Of a stretch of DNA of 64,000 nt, positions 37,080-45,039 are shown in pieces. The notes under the pieces were generated by a model that saw nothing but the letters and a program-made list of their open reading frames with translations, ran no database searches and was not told the origin of the DNA. The first letter of the stretch is position 1. Each line of letters opens with the position of its first letter. The DNA is from Deltaproteobacteria bacterium. GTDB taxonomy: Bacteria > Myxococcota_A > Polyangia > Polyangiales > JADJMO01. Both the position numbers and the translations under genes were made by a program. The stretch spans positions 93,132-157,131 of the forward strand of contig JANYDK010000081.1 in NCBI GenBank assembly GCA_025363655.1, written 5' to 3'.

Positions 37080-37118
37080 GCGGACACATTCACAATTGTA
37101 GTGTCGTGTCCGCAATAA
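37080..37118. promoter_or_regulatory. Inverted GCGGACAC / GTGTCCGC boxes over the regulator start
   Basis: GCGGACAC (37080-37087) and GTGTCCGC (37106-37113) are perfect inverted repeats with an 18-bp spacer. The right arm continues as GTCCGCAATAA and runs into the regulator ATG (A at 37118). The spacer contains an AT-rich CACAATTGTAG. Together with the copy at 36999 this gives three half-sites between the divergent genes, a layout suited to autorepression. Confidence 0.45.
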
Positions 37119-37789
37119 TGGAGGATGACGTGGTCGCACGCAAGGTTTCGCCGCCGGCGCCGGAAATTTCGAAAAAGGGAGGCGCGACCAGGCGCACGGC
37201 GCGAACGGCCACCGGCTCGGGTGACGACGTCGGCGCGGCCGAGCTCGGTCGACGGGTCGCCGATCATCTCCGGCAAAAGCGGAAGGCACGCGGGATGTCA
37301 CTCGACGATCTCGCCTCCGCCTCGGGCGTGAGCCGGGCTGCGCTCTCGCAAATCGAGACCTACAAATCGATCCCCACGCTCGGTCTCCTCTGGAAGATCG
37401 CGGTCGGCCTCGGCATCCCCATCAATGAGCTCCTCGGCCAATCGACGGGACCCGTTTCGGTCCTTCGCCGCTCGGACGCCAGCGTGCTTCGCTCGCTCGA
37501 CGGCAAGCTCGAGAGCCGTCCCCTGGCGCCGGTCGGTACGACGCCGCTGGTCGAGCTCTACGAGCTACGCCTCGCCGCCCGCTCGCAACATGCCTCCGAG
37601 CCCCACGCCCGCGGCACCCACGAGGTGCTGGTGGTGCTGACGGGCGCGCTCCGGCTCCACGTCGATACCGAGACCCACGACCTCGCCGCCGGCGACTCGA
37701 TCTGCTTCCCCGCCGATCGGCCGCACATCTACGAGAACCCCGGCGGCTCCGAGGCGCGCTACCACAACCTGATCGCCTACGAACGCTGA
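37118..37789 (+). CDS. XRE-family regulator with C-terminal cupin sensor
   Basis: 223 residues. A basic, unstructured N-terminus (1-40) precedes a lambda-repressor-type helix-turn-helix (46-105, SLDDLASASGVSRAALSQIE) and a cupin (about 150-215) with the metal-site pattern S-E-P-H-A-R-G-T-H-E then P-A-D-R-P-H. Such regulators sense small molecules, often in sulfur or amine metabolism. It is divergent from the sulfite reductase operon and followed by the ABC transporter, so control of sulfur assimilation is likely. The ATG at 37118 lies in an operator-like box; an in-frame frame upstream has no convincing start. Confidence 0.88.
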   Translation: MEDDVVARKVSPPAPEISKKGGATRRTARTATGSGDDVGAAELGRRVADHLRQKRKARGMSLDDLASASGVSRAALSQIETYKSIPTLGLLWKIAVGLGIPINELLGQSTGPVSVLRRSDASVLRSLDGKLESRPLAPVGTTPLVELYELRLAARSQHASEPHARGTHEVLVVLTGALRLHVDTETHDLAAGDSICFPADRPHIYENPGGSEARYHNLIAYER

Positions 37790-37805
37790 ACGGCCGCTCC
37801 CCGAC

Positions 37806-37834
37806 TTGACCGATCGGTCAACGTTCACTATTAC
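37806..37834 (+). promoter_or_regulatory. Sigma-70-like promoter with perfect TetR-type palindrome at -35
   Basis: TTGACCGATCGGTCAA (37806-37821) is a perfect 16-bp palindrome. Its first six bases, TTGACC, make a good -35; TATTAC at 37829-37834 is a -10 with exactly 17 bp spacing. The predicted transcription start is at or very near the GTG at 37841, so the mRNA would be leaderless. The palindrome is of the kind bound by TetR-family repressors, but no TetR gene is in the window. Confidence 0.5.
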
Positions 37835-37840
37835 ATCGGT

Positions 37841-38752
37841 GTGTTCAGTTTTGCGAAACTCGTCGAAACCGACGAAGTCGAGGACGCCGCGCCGACCCGG
37901 GCGCGCTCGCAACGACGTGGGGCGAGCACCTCGCTCGACCGAGTGACCTTCGCCTATCCGGGCGAAGCGGCGGCCATCGCCTCGACTTCTCTGCATGTCG
38001 ATGCCGGCGAGCTGGTCTGCTTGGTCGGGCCCTCGGGGAGCGGAAAGTCGACGATTCTGAACCTCATCGCCGGCCTTTTGGTGCCCACCTCGGGGCGCGT
38101 CCTCTTCGACGAAGAGGCCATCCGCGGCCCCGGGCCCGAGCGGGCCGTCGTTTTTCAGGACGCGGCGCTCTTTCCCTGGCTCACCCTCCGCGACAACGTC
38201 GAGTATCCGCTCAAGCTCGCCGGCATGCCCAAGGGCGAGCGCCGCGCGCGCAGCGAGCAGCTCCTCCGGATGGTCCATCTCTGGAAGTTCGAGGGCAGCC
38301 ATCCGCACCAGCTCTCCGGCGGCATGCGACAACGCGGCGCCATCGCCCGCGCTCTCGCGACCGATCCGGCGGTGCTCTTGATGGACGAGCCCTTCGCCGC
38401 GCTCGACGCGCAGACGCGCGAGATCCTCCAAGGCGAGGTCGAGCGCATCTTCCAAGAGACCAAGAAGACGATCGTCTTCGTCACCCACAACGTCCGTGAA
38501 GCGGTGCGCCTCGCCGATCGCGTGGTGCTCATGGGCACGCGCCCGGGCCGCATTCTCCGCGAAATCGCCATCGATCTCCCGCGTCCGCGGCGCATCGACG
38601 AAGAGCGCGTGGCGTGGTTCGCCGCCGACGTGGCGTCCGAGATTCGCAGCGAGGTCGAGAAGATCGCCAAAGAGGAGGCCGATGATGCGTGGGTGGCTCC
38701 GGGGGGTCCTGTTCACGTCGATCCTCGTCGCAATCTGGGCAGCGGCATCTAG
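37841..38752 (+). CDS. ABC transporter ATPase (SsuB/TauB/NrtD type)
   Basis: 303 residues from a GTG. Walker A GPSGSGKST (63-71), Q-loop VFQDAALFPW, signature LSGGMRQR, Walker B LLMDEP and the switch His (THNVREA) are all present, with the W-L-T-L-R-D-N-V segment of the sulfonate/taurine/nitrate importers. The first about 30 residues are not part of the domain, and the transcript appears leaderless. The stop lies 71 nt inside the permease gene. Substrate recognition probably comes from the lipoprotein encoded at 33538. Confidence 0.92.
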   Translation: MFSFAKLVETDEVEDAAPTRARSQRRGASTSLDRVTFAYPGEAAAIASTSLHVDAGELVCLVGPSGSGKSTILNLIAGLLVPTSGRVLFDEEAIRGPGPERAVVFQDAALFPWLTLRDNVEYPLKLAGMPKGERRARSEQLLRMVHLWKFEGSHPHQLSGGMRQRGAIARALATDPAVLLMDEPFAALDAQTREILQGEVERIFQETKKTIVFVTHNVREAVRLADRVVLMGTRPGRILREIAIDLPRPRRIDEERVAWFAADVASEIRSEVEKIAKEEADDAWVAPGGPVHVDPRRNLGSGI

Positions 38753-39437
38753 CTTCGCGAAGAGCCCGCTCTTCCCGTCGCCGCTCGCCGTCTATCGCGC
38801 CCTCGAAGCGGGCGTGCACGATCGCACCGTGGTGCGCGCGGTCACGACCAGCGTCGTGCGCCTGCTCCTCGGCTATTCGATGGCGCTCGTCGGCGGCGTC
38901 CTCCTCGGCGTCGCACTCGCTCGCGCGAAGGCGGTGAAGCAGTTCGTCGGTCCGCTCGTCCTCGGCCTCGGCTCGGTGCCCTCGATCTGCTGGCTGCCGG
39001 TCGCCATCCTCTGGTTCGGGCTCTCCGAGACGTCGATTCAAGTGGTCGTCGTCCTCGGCGCGCTCCTGCCGATCGCCGTCGCCACCGAGACCGCCGTGCG
39101 CCACGTGCCGCCGCAAATCATCCGCGCCGCGCGGACGATGGGCGCGAGCGGACCCCGTCTCCTCGCCACCGTCGTCGTCCCGGCAGCGTTCCCCGGCATC
39201 CTCGGCGGCGCCAAGCTCGGTTGGACGTTCGCCCTTCGTTCGCTGATGGCGGGCGAGCTCCTCTTCGTCTCCGGCGGGCTCGGTCAGCTCCTCGAGACGG
39301 GACGCGATCTCGGCGACACCGCGCTGGTGCTCGCGGTGGTGGTCCTCATCGTCGGCCTCAGCCGGCTCAGCGAGTGGGCGCTCTTCGGCCGCCTCGATCG
39401 CGAAGTCGCCCGCCGTTGGGGAGCAGAGCCGGCATGA
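38682..39437 (+). CDS. ABC transporter permease (SsuC/TauC type)
   Basis: 251 residues, about six membrane helices. The cytoplasmic coupling loop is well conserved (RAARTMGASG, then VVVPAAFPGILGG). The ATG at 38682 has GAGGAGG directly upstream and lies within the 3' end of the ATPase gene (71-nt overlap), a common arrangement for coupled transporter subunits; a second ATG follows at 38685. It works with the ATPase at 37841 and probably the Tat-type binding protein. Confidence 0.92.
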   Translation: MMRGWLRGVLFTSILVAIWAAASSFAKSPLFPSPLAVYRALEAGVHDRTVVRAVTTSVVRLLLGYSMALVGGVLLGVALARAKAVKQFVGPLVLGLGSVPSICWLPVAILWFGLSETSIQVVVVLGALLPIAVATETAVRHVPPQIIRAARTMGASGPRLLATVVVPAAFPGILGGAKLGWTFALRSLMAGELLFVSGGLGQLLETGRDLGDTALVLAVVVLIVGLSRLSEWALFGRLDREVARRWGAEPA

Positions 39438-40225
39438 GCGCGCGCGTGTTCAACCGAGGCCTACGCGGCAAGGTCTGGCTCGTCGGCGCCGGTCCGGGCG
39501 ATCCCGAATTGCTCACCGTGCGCGCGCTGCGACTCTTGCAGAGCGCCGAGGTCGTCGCCTACGACGAGCTGATTTCCCCCGAAATTCTCGCGCTCGCGCC
39601 GAAGAGCGCAGAGATGATCCCCGTCGGTCGACGCGCGCGCGGTTGCCGTCATCACGAAGAGCGCATCCACCCACTGGTCATCGAACGCGCGCTCGAAGGA
39701 CGTGACGTCGTGCGCCTCAAGGGCGGCGATCCGTTCGTCTTCGGTCGTGGTGGCGAAGAAGCAGAAGAGCTCGCGGCGGCCAACGTCCCCTTCGCCGTCG
39801 TCCCCGGCATCTCCGCCGCGCTCGGCGCCGCCGCAGCCAGCGGCATCCCGCTCACGCATCGCGACGAGGCCGCGTCGGTGACCTTCGCCACCGCGCACGC
39901 GAGCCGCGGCGACGGCGATCCGAAGCTCTCGGTCACCGTGCCCATCACCGGCACCGTCGTTCTCTACATGGGCCTCGGTCGCATCGCCGAGACCGCGACG
40001 TCACTCGTCGAAAGCGGCCGATCGCCGTCGACGCCCGCTGCGATCATCGCCTCGGCGACGCGCCCGAACCAGCGCATCGTCATCGCCACGCTCGACACCA
40101 TCGCCGCCGCCGCAGCCGGCGCAGCGCTCGAGGCACCGGCGCTCCTCATCGTCGGCGAGGTGGTCGCGCGCGCGGTGAAATCGCCGGAAATCCTCGGCGA
40201 ATTCACGCAATCCGCGCTCGGCTGA
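39434..40225 (+). CDS. cobA: Uroporphyrinogen-III C-methyltransferase (SUMT)
   Basis: 263 residues. It methylates uroporphyrinogen III twice to give precorrin-2, the first step to siroheme and cobalamin. Motifs: VGAGPGDPELLT (17-28), IPVGRRARGCRHH and LKGGDPFVFGRGGEE, then VPGISAA. The ATG overlaps the permease stop (ATGA). Placed with the sulfur genes, it most likely serves the siroheme of the sulfite reductase. It lacks the CysG dehydrogenase domain, which is encoded separately at 48267. Confidence 0.93.
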   Translation: MSARVFNRGLRGKVWLVGAGPGDPELLTVRALRLLQSAEVVAYDELISPEILALAPKSAEMIPVGRRARGCRHHEERIHPLVIERALEGRDVVRLKGGDPFVFGRGGEEAEELAAANVPFAVVPGISAALGAAAASGIPLTHRDEAASVTFATAHASRGDGDPKLSVTVPITGTVVLYMGLGRIAETATSLVESGRSPSTPAAIIASATRPNQRIVIATLDTIAAAAAGAALEAPALLIVGEVVARAVKSPEILGEFTQSALG

Positions 40226-40307
40226 GACGACGACCGAGCCAGGCGAGATCGTTCGGCTCGGCAAAGGTGCCGAAGGCATCGTTTGCGAAACGGGAGTTCT
40301 CGCGCTC

Positions 40308-40321
40308 CACCCTCGAGGGTG
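40308..40321. promoter_or_regulatory. Perfect palindrome CACCCTCGAGGGTG upstream of the RDD operon
   Basis: A 14-bp perfect palindrome lies in the 151-bp gap between cobA and the RDD gene, 55 bp before the RDD start. It is the only strong symmetric element in this leader and could be an operator for the six-gene operon. Confidence 0.35.
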
Positions 40322-40376
40322 AAGACGACGCTTCCGCTCGCCCCCCCGCCCGTGCAGCGCTACGGAGGCATCGCCG

Positions 40377-41222
40377 ATGCGCGCCAGCGAAGCCGTCCCG
40401 CCGCTCGACACGCTCGTCGAGATCGAGACCCCCGAGCACATCGTCTTCCGTCATCGCATCGCCGGACCGACGCGCCGACTGCTGGCGCTGCTCCTCGATC
40501 TGCTCATCTGCTACGCGGTCGTCATCGCCGTCGCGCTCGTCGTCCTCGTCGTCACCGCGGCCGGCTCCATCTCCGTCGGGGACGAGGTCGGAGGTTTCTT
40601 CAAGGCCGGCCTCGGGCTCACGCTCATCCTCCTCTTCCTCGCGCAGTGGGGGTACTTCTTCGTCTTCGAAGGGCTCACCGGTCGCACGCCCGGCAAGCGT
40701 GTCCTCGCGCTTCGCGTGCTCACGGTGCATGGTCGTCCCATCGGCTTCGGTGCCGCGGCGCTCCGCAATTTGGTGCGCGCGGCCGACTCGCTGCCGAGCG
40801 CCTACGTGCTCGGCGCGCTGGTGATGTCCCTCTCGCCGCGCTTCCAGCGTCTCGGCGATCTCGTGGCAGGCACCATCGTCGTCGTCGATCAAGAGGTGAA
40901 GGTGGCGCGGCCGGTGGTCCTCTCGCCGCCGGCGCATCCGCAGGAGGTCGAAGGGCTCCCCGAGCACGTCACCCTCGACGCCGACGAGCGCGCGGCCATC
41001 GAGCTCTTCCTCCGGCGACAAGACACGCTCGGCCCCGCGCGCGCCGACGAGCTGGCCCGGATGATCGCGCCACAGCTCGCCGCTCGCTACCAAGCCGCGG
41101 CCTATTCGCCGGCCCGTCTGCTCGCCCTCCTCTACGATCGCGCCTCGCACGCAGGACGCAACGAAGGGCCTGTTTCTTCGCGCAATCGCGCACATTCGGG
41201 AGGGGGGGCCTCATGGCGATAG
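40377..41222 (+). CDS. RDD-family membrane protein
   Basis: 281 residues. The RDD domain (about 20-165) has three hydrophobic segments, the Arg of R-L-L-A-L-L-L-D-L-L, and the T-G-R-T-P-G-K-R-V-L-A-L motif. A cytoplasmic helical tail (170-281) follows. RDD proteins are often found with SpoIIM-like, MoxR and DUF58 proteins in membrane-associated AAA+ systems, as here. It is the first gene of the operon; its stop overlaps the next gene by 10 bp. Confidence 0.9.
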   Translation: MRASEAVPPLDTLVEIETPEHIVFRHRIAGPTRRLLALLLDLLICYAVVIAVALVVLVVTAAGSISVGDEVGGFFKAGLGLTLILLFLAQWGYFFVFEGLTGRTPGKRVLALRVLTVHGRPIGFGAAALRNLVRAADSLPSAYVLGALVMSLSPRFQRLGDLVAGTIVVVDQEVKVARPVVLSPPAHPQEVEGLPEHVTLDADERAAIELFLRRQDTLGPARADELARMIAPQLAARYQAAAYSPARLLALLYDRASHAGRNEGPVSSRNRAHSGGGASWR

Positions 41223-42226
41223 CGAGCCACGTCAACGAAAACGCCTTCTGCGAACGTCGCCAACGCGACTGGGAAGAGCTCGACGTCATGGTCCTGCGCG
41301 CCAGCCGCATGGGCGTGAAGAAGCTCGACACCGACGCGATTCTCCGCTTCTCGCCGCTCTATCGCGACATCTGCGCCGACCTCGCCCGCGCTCAGGCTGC
41401 TCGCTACAGCGCGCCCCTCGTCGACTATCTCCAGGGCCTCGCCGCCGCCGCACACACCGTCCTCTACGGGCTCCCCTCGCGCACGAGGCACCTCGGCGAT
41501 CAACCCTTCCGCAACCTCGTCTACGCCTTCCCGCGTGCAGTGCGACGCCATCGTCGCGCGCTCCTCCTGGCAGCCTGCCTCTTCTTCATTCCCTTCGCCG
41601 CCGGTCTCGCGCTCGCGCTCCACGACCCGACCTTCGCCTTTCGTCTCGCGCCCGAGGGCATGCTCAAGCCGCTCGCCGAGGCCTACGCCAAGGGCTTCGA
41701 GGAAGGTCGCGCGAACGGCGACAACGCGATGATGGCCGGCTTCTACATCCACAACAACGTCGGCATCGCGCTCCGCTGCTTCGCGCTCGGCATCCTCGGC
41801 GGGCTCGGATCGGCCCTCTATCTGCTGCAAAACGGCCTCGCGATCGGCGCCATCGTCGGCTACGTGGCCTCGAAGGGCGCGGGACAGAACATCCTCACGT
41901 TCATCGTCGGCCACGGCTCGCTCGAGCTCGGGGCCATCGTCATCGCCGGCGGCGCGGGCCTCGTGCTCGGCTACTCGCTCGTCTCGCCGGGCGAAAAAAC
42001 GCGCCTCGCCTCGCTCCAGGCCGCGGGTCGCGAAGTGGTCGTCCTCGTCGCCGGCGCGTCGGTGATGTTGATGATGGCCGCCGGCATCGAGGCCTTCTGG
42101 TCGGGCTCGAGCGTGCCCACGCTGGTGAAGCGCATCACCGGCGCCACCATCTTCGTCCTCCTCGGGCTCTATTTGACCCTCGCGGGACGTGCGAGCCGCG
42201 CGCCTTCCCCGCGTGAGTCCCGCTGA
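41213..42226 (+). CDS. SpoIIM-like (DUF95) integral membrane protein
   Basis: 337 residues. A soluble helical N-terminus (1-105) is followed by about five membrane helices with the family core: FYIHNNVGIALRCFALGI and GHGSLELGAIVIAGGAGL (near 245). In sporulating Firmicutes SpoIIM is part of an engulfment complex; here it belongs to the non-sporulation form coupled to RDD and MoxR. The ATG overlaps the RDD stop and follows a GGAGGGGGGG site. Confidence 0.9.
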   Translation: MAIASHVNENAFCERRQRDWEELDVMVLRASRMGVKKLDTDAILRFSPLYRDICADLARAQAARYSAPLVDYLQGLAAAAHTVLYGLPSRTRHLGDQPFRNLVYAFPRAVRRHRRALLLAACLFFIPFAAGLALALHDPTFAFRLAPEGMLKPLAEAYAKGFEEGRANGDNAMMAGFYIHNNVGIALRCFALGILGGLGSALYLLQNGLAIGAIVGYVASKGAGQNILTFIVGHGSLELGAIVIAGGAGLVLGYSLVSPGEKTRLASLQAAGREVVVLVAGASVMLMMAAGIEAFWSGSSVPTLVKRITGATIFVLLGLYLTLAGRASRAPSPRESR

Positions 42227-43011
42227 TGGACATCCTCCGCGCGCGTGTCGTCTTCCGCGAGCGTCGCCTCTCCGACGTCGTCGACCTCTCGCTGCGCTTC
42301 TTCGTCGCCCAGTGGCGCCCGTATCTGTCGCTCTCCGCGGTCGTCATCGCGCCGCTCTTGCTCGTGACGTTGCTCCTCGATCACGAGCTGCCGCCGGCCG
42401 CCGTCTGGTCGCTCGCCCTCGCGGCGATGGTGCTCGCCGAAGGGCCGTTCACGATGCTGGCGTCGCGCCTCGTCTTCGCCGACGAGGTCCCGCTTCGTCC
42501 GCTCCTCCGTGATGCACTGCGGATGCTCCCGCGCCTCGCATTCACCCGTCTTTTCCAGGGCATCGGGCTCGTCTGCGCCATGTTCTTCTTCGTCATCCCC
42601 GCGGCGTGGGTGGCGACGACGTGGTGCTTCCTCTCCGAGGTCACGCTCCTCGAGAGACCCACCTTCGGAGCGGCCTACGGACGCGCCAGTCGCCTCGTCG
42701 AGCGCATGTCCGGCGACGTCTTCCTGCTGGTGCTCGCGTCGGTCGGGCTCTTCTTCGCGGTCATCGTCCTCGCCGACTCCGCCGGCAGCGCAGTGATGCG
42801 CGAGGTCCTGCAAATCACGCCGCCGGCGTCGCTCTTCGAAAAGGGCGGCTCGGGCACGCTCTCGCTCGTCGCCGCCTGGCTCTACATCCCGCTCCACACC
42901 ACCATCCGCTTCTTCACCTACCTCGATCTCCGCGCACGCAAAGAAGGTTGGGACATCCAGACGCGCTTCGCCTCGATCGCGACCCGCGAAAGCGCCGAGG
43001 CCTCGTCGTGA
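42226..43011 (+). CDS. Multi-pass membrane protein of the MoxR operon
   Basis: 261 residues with about five hydrophobic segments and the pattern L-R-F-F-V-A-Q-W-R-P-Y-L-S near residue 22, followed by F-F-V-I-P-A-A-W around 125. This resembles DUF975/GDPD-membrane-type proteins without a catalytic domain. Its ATG shares one base with the SpoIIM-like stop (TGATG) and its stop overlaps the next GTG, so all are coupled. The function is unknown, but operon membership suggests a subunit of the same membrane complex. Confidence 0.8.
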   Translation: MDILRARVVFRERRLSDVVDLSLRFFVAQWRPYLSLSAVVIAPLLLVTLLLDHELPPAAVWSLALAAMVLAEGPFTMLASRLVFADEVPLRPLLRDALRMLPRLAFTRLFQGIGLVCAMFFFVIPAAWVATTWCFLSEVTLLERPTFGAAYGRASRLVERMSGDVFLLVLASVGLFFAVIVLADSAGSAVMREVLQITPPASLFEKGGSGTLSLVAAWLYIPLHTTIRFFTYLDLRARKEGWDIQTRFASIATRESAEASS

Positions 43012-44963
43012 TCGGCCGACGCACGCAGGCCGCGAGGCGTCGCGCGAAGCTTGCCGCGACGACGGTCGCGATCACCACGATCTTGCTGGGGCTCGCCGGA
43101 ACTGCGCGCGCGACGTCACTCTCGGCCGAGCGCGCCGACGACGACGTGAAGGCTCTCCGCGACGACGGCCGCGACGGCTTCTGCAGTGCCCCGCCCGAGC
43201 GCCTGAGCGAGCACGCGGCCGAGCTCTGCCCGATGGCGAAGGAAGTCGCCGGCTGCGAAGCGCTGGTTGCGCGATGCAAAGGCGAGGTCGCCGAGAAGCC
43301 GAAGGCGCCCGACGTGAGCTTCCTCGAGAAGCTCGGTCCCATCGCGCAGGTCCTGATGTGGGTCCTCATCGCGGTGATGATCGTCGGCATCGGCTACCCG
43401 CTCTTGCTGGCCATTCTCAAGGCTCGTCGCGATCAAGCCGTCGCCGACCCGGAGCCCGACGCGCCGCGGCCTTCCCGCGCGCCGCCGCCCGAAGAGCTGC
43501 CGGACGAGACCGAGGCCGAGGTGCTGATGCTTCGCGCCGAAGAGCATCGACGACGCGGCGATCACGCGAGGGCCATTTTTGCGTATCTCCACGCCTCACT
43601 GCGCGCGCTCGATCGACGCGAGCAGATCCGAATCGCCCCCTTCCGCACGCACGGCGAATACGTCCGCGCCTGTCGCGATCAAGCGGCGCGCGCCGAGCTC
43701 CGAGCCATCGTCCGCGAGGTCGAAGAGGTGCGCTTCGGCGGGGCCACGGCCACGGACGAGACCAGCAGTCGAGTCGCCTCGCGCGCGGCGCTGCTCGTGC
43801 GTGGTCTCCCCCTCACGGTGATGACGGTGACGATGCTCCTCGCGCTCGTCCTCGGCCTGGTCGGCTGCGGCAGCTCGGGGCCGAAATTGCAGCGCGCGAA
43901 CGATCCGGCCGGCGACGATCTCTTCCTCGAGCTCCTCCCCAAGCAGGGCGTGAAGCTCTCGAAGGAGCGCGGCGCGCTCTCCTCGCTCCCTCTCCCCAAG
44001 GCTGGCGAAAAAGAGCCAGCCTTGATCGTCGATCTCGCGCGCGTGCCGCTCGACGACGATTCGCGCGATCACCTGTTGAAGTGGGTGAAAGCGGGTGGCG
44101 TGCTCGTCATCGCCGCCCATGGCCCATGGAAGGCGCTCGGTTACGAGCTCGGCTCTGGCGACACGAGTGAGCTGACGGTACCGCCGCTCGATCTCGGCAC
44201 CGTCGACATCAACGACGACGAGGTCTGGGTCGACGAATCGCCCAACCTCGAAGAGCTCCACGGCGGCTTGGCGACGCCGAGGTCGCTCGTATGGGAGGAC
44301 GCGACACCGCTCGCGCGCGTCGGCAAAGAGCCCTATGCGATGATGAAACTGCTCGGAAAAGGGAGGGTGATCGTCCTCGCCGACGATCAGCTCTTCACCA
44401 ACCTCGGCCTCGCGCGTCACGGCAACGCGGGCGCCCTCGTGGCCCTCCTCTCGCACATGCATCGCCACGAGGCGCGAATCGCGCGCCCCGAAGACGGCAC
44501 CTCGCCCCCGACGAGCCCGTTCTCGTCGCTGATGCGCGCGGGAATGGGGCTCGGCCTCTGGCACGCGCTCGCGGCGGTGTTCATTCTCTTCATCGCGGTC
44601 GGAACCCGCGCGGCGCGGCCGACACCGACCCCACCGCCACAACGGCGCGCCTTCACCGAGCACGTCGAGGCGACGGGCGCCCTCTACGCGCGCACGAAGA
44701 TGGCCCCGCATGCGCTCGCCGCCTACACGCGTTGGGTCGACGAACGCCTGCGCGCACAGATGCCCCGAGGCGGCGTCGATCTCGCAGCATGGGTCGCGCA
44801 TCGGGCCAAGGAAGACGAGGCGTCGGTGCGCGCCACCTTCGCCCGCGCACAGAGCGCGCAATCGGACGAGAAGCCTCGGGGCGACGAGCTGATCGTGCTG
44901 AAAAAGCTGGGGAATCTCTACGCTGCGGCCACCGCCGACGGCAACGTCCGTCGTCGATCCTGA
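43008..44963 (+). CDS. DUF4129-DUF4350 fusion membrane protein
   Basis: 651 residues from a GTG overlapping the upstream stop. A signal peptide (1-36), an exported Cys-containing segment and a membrane helix (about 116-137) precede a cytoplasmic DUF4129-like domain (160-260, H-R-R-R-G-D-H-A-R-A then R-T-H-G-E-Y). A second helix (about 266-287) ends in LGLVGCGS and is followed by a DUF4350-like alpha/beta domain (290-490), a third helix (514-534) and a helical tail. In related operons these two domains are separate genes. The internal LVGC resembles a lipobox, a relic of fusion or an internal start. Confidence 0.82.
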   Translation: MIGRRTQAARRRAKLAATTVAITTILLGLAGTARATSLSAERADDDVKALRDDGRDGFCSAPPERLSEHAAELCPMAKEVAGCEALVARCKGEVAEKPKAPDVSFLEKLGPIAQVLMWVLIAVMIVGIGYPLLLAILKARRDQAVADPEPDAPRPSRAPPPEELPDETEAEVLMLRAEEHRRRGDHARAIFAYLHASLRALDRREQIRIAPFRTHGEYVRACRDQAARAELRAIVREVEEVRFGGATATDETSSRVASRAALLVRGLPLTVMTVTMLLALVLGLVGCGSSGPKLQRANDPAGDDLFLELLPKQGVKLSKERGALSSLPLPKAGEKEPALIVDLARVPLDDDSRDHLLKWVKAGGVLVIAAHGPWKALGYELGSGDTSELTVPPLDLGTVDINDDEVWVDESPNLEELHGGLATPRSLVWEDATPLARVGKEPYAMMKLLGKGRVIVLADDQLFTNLGLARHGNAGALVALLSHMHRHEARIARPEDGTSPPTSPFSSLMRAGMGLGLWHALAAVFILFIAVGTRAARPTPTPPPQRRAFTEHVEATGALYARTKMAPHALAAYTRWVDERLRAQMPRGGVDLAAWVAHRAKEDEASVRATFARAQSAQSDEKPRGDELIVLKKLGNLYAAATADGNVRRRS

Positions 44964-45039
44964 CTCCTGCCATTCCTGACATCCCTGACAATCACCACTT
45001 CCGAACCTTCTTGCCACTCTCTGCACCATCGGAGCGACC

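Noticed and set aside
37841-39437. Naming the ABC transporter as nitrate-specific
   Set aside because: Sequence alone cannot separate nitrate, sulfonate and taurine types; the sulfur neighbours favour a sulfur source, so no specific symbol was given.
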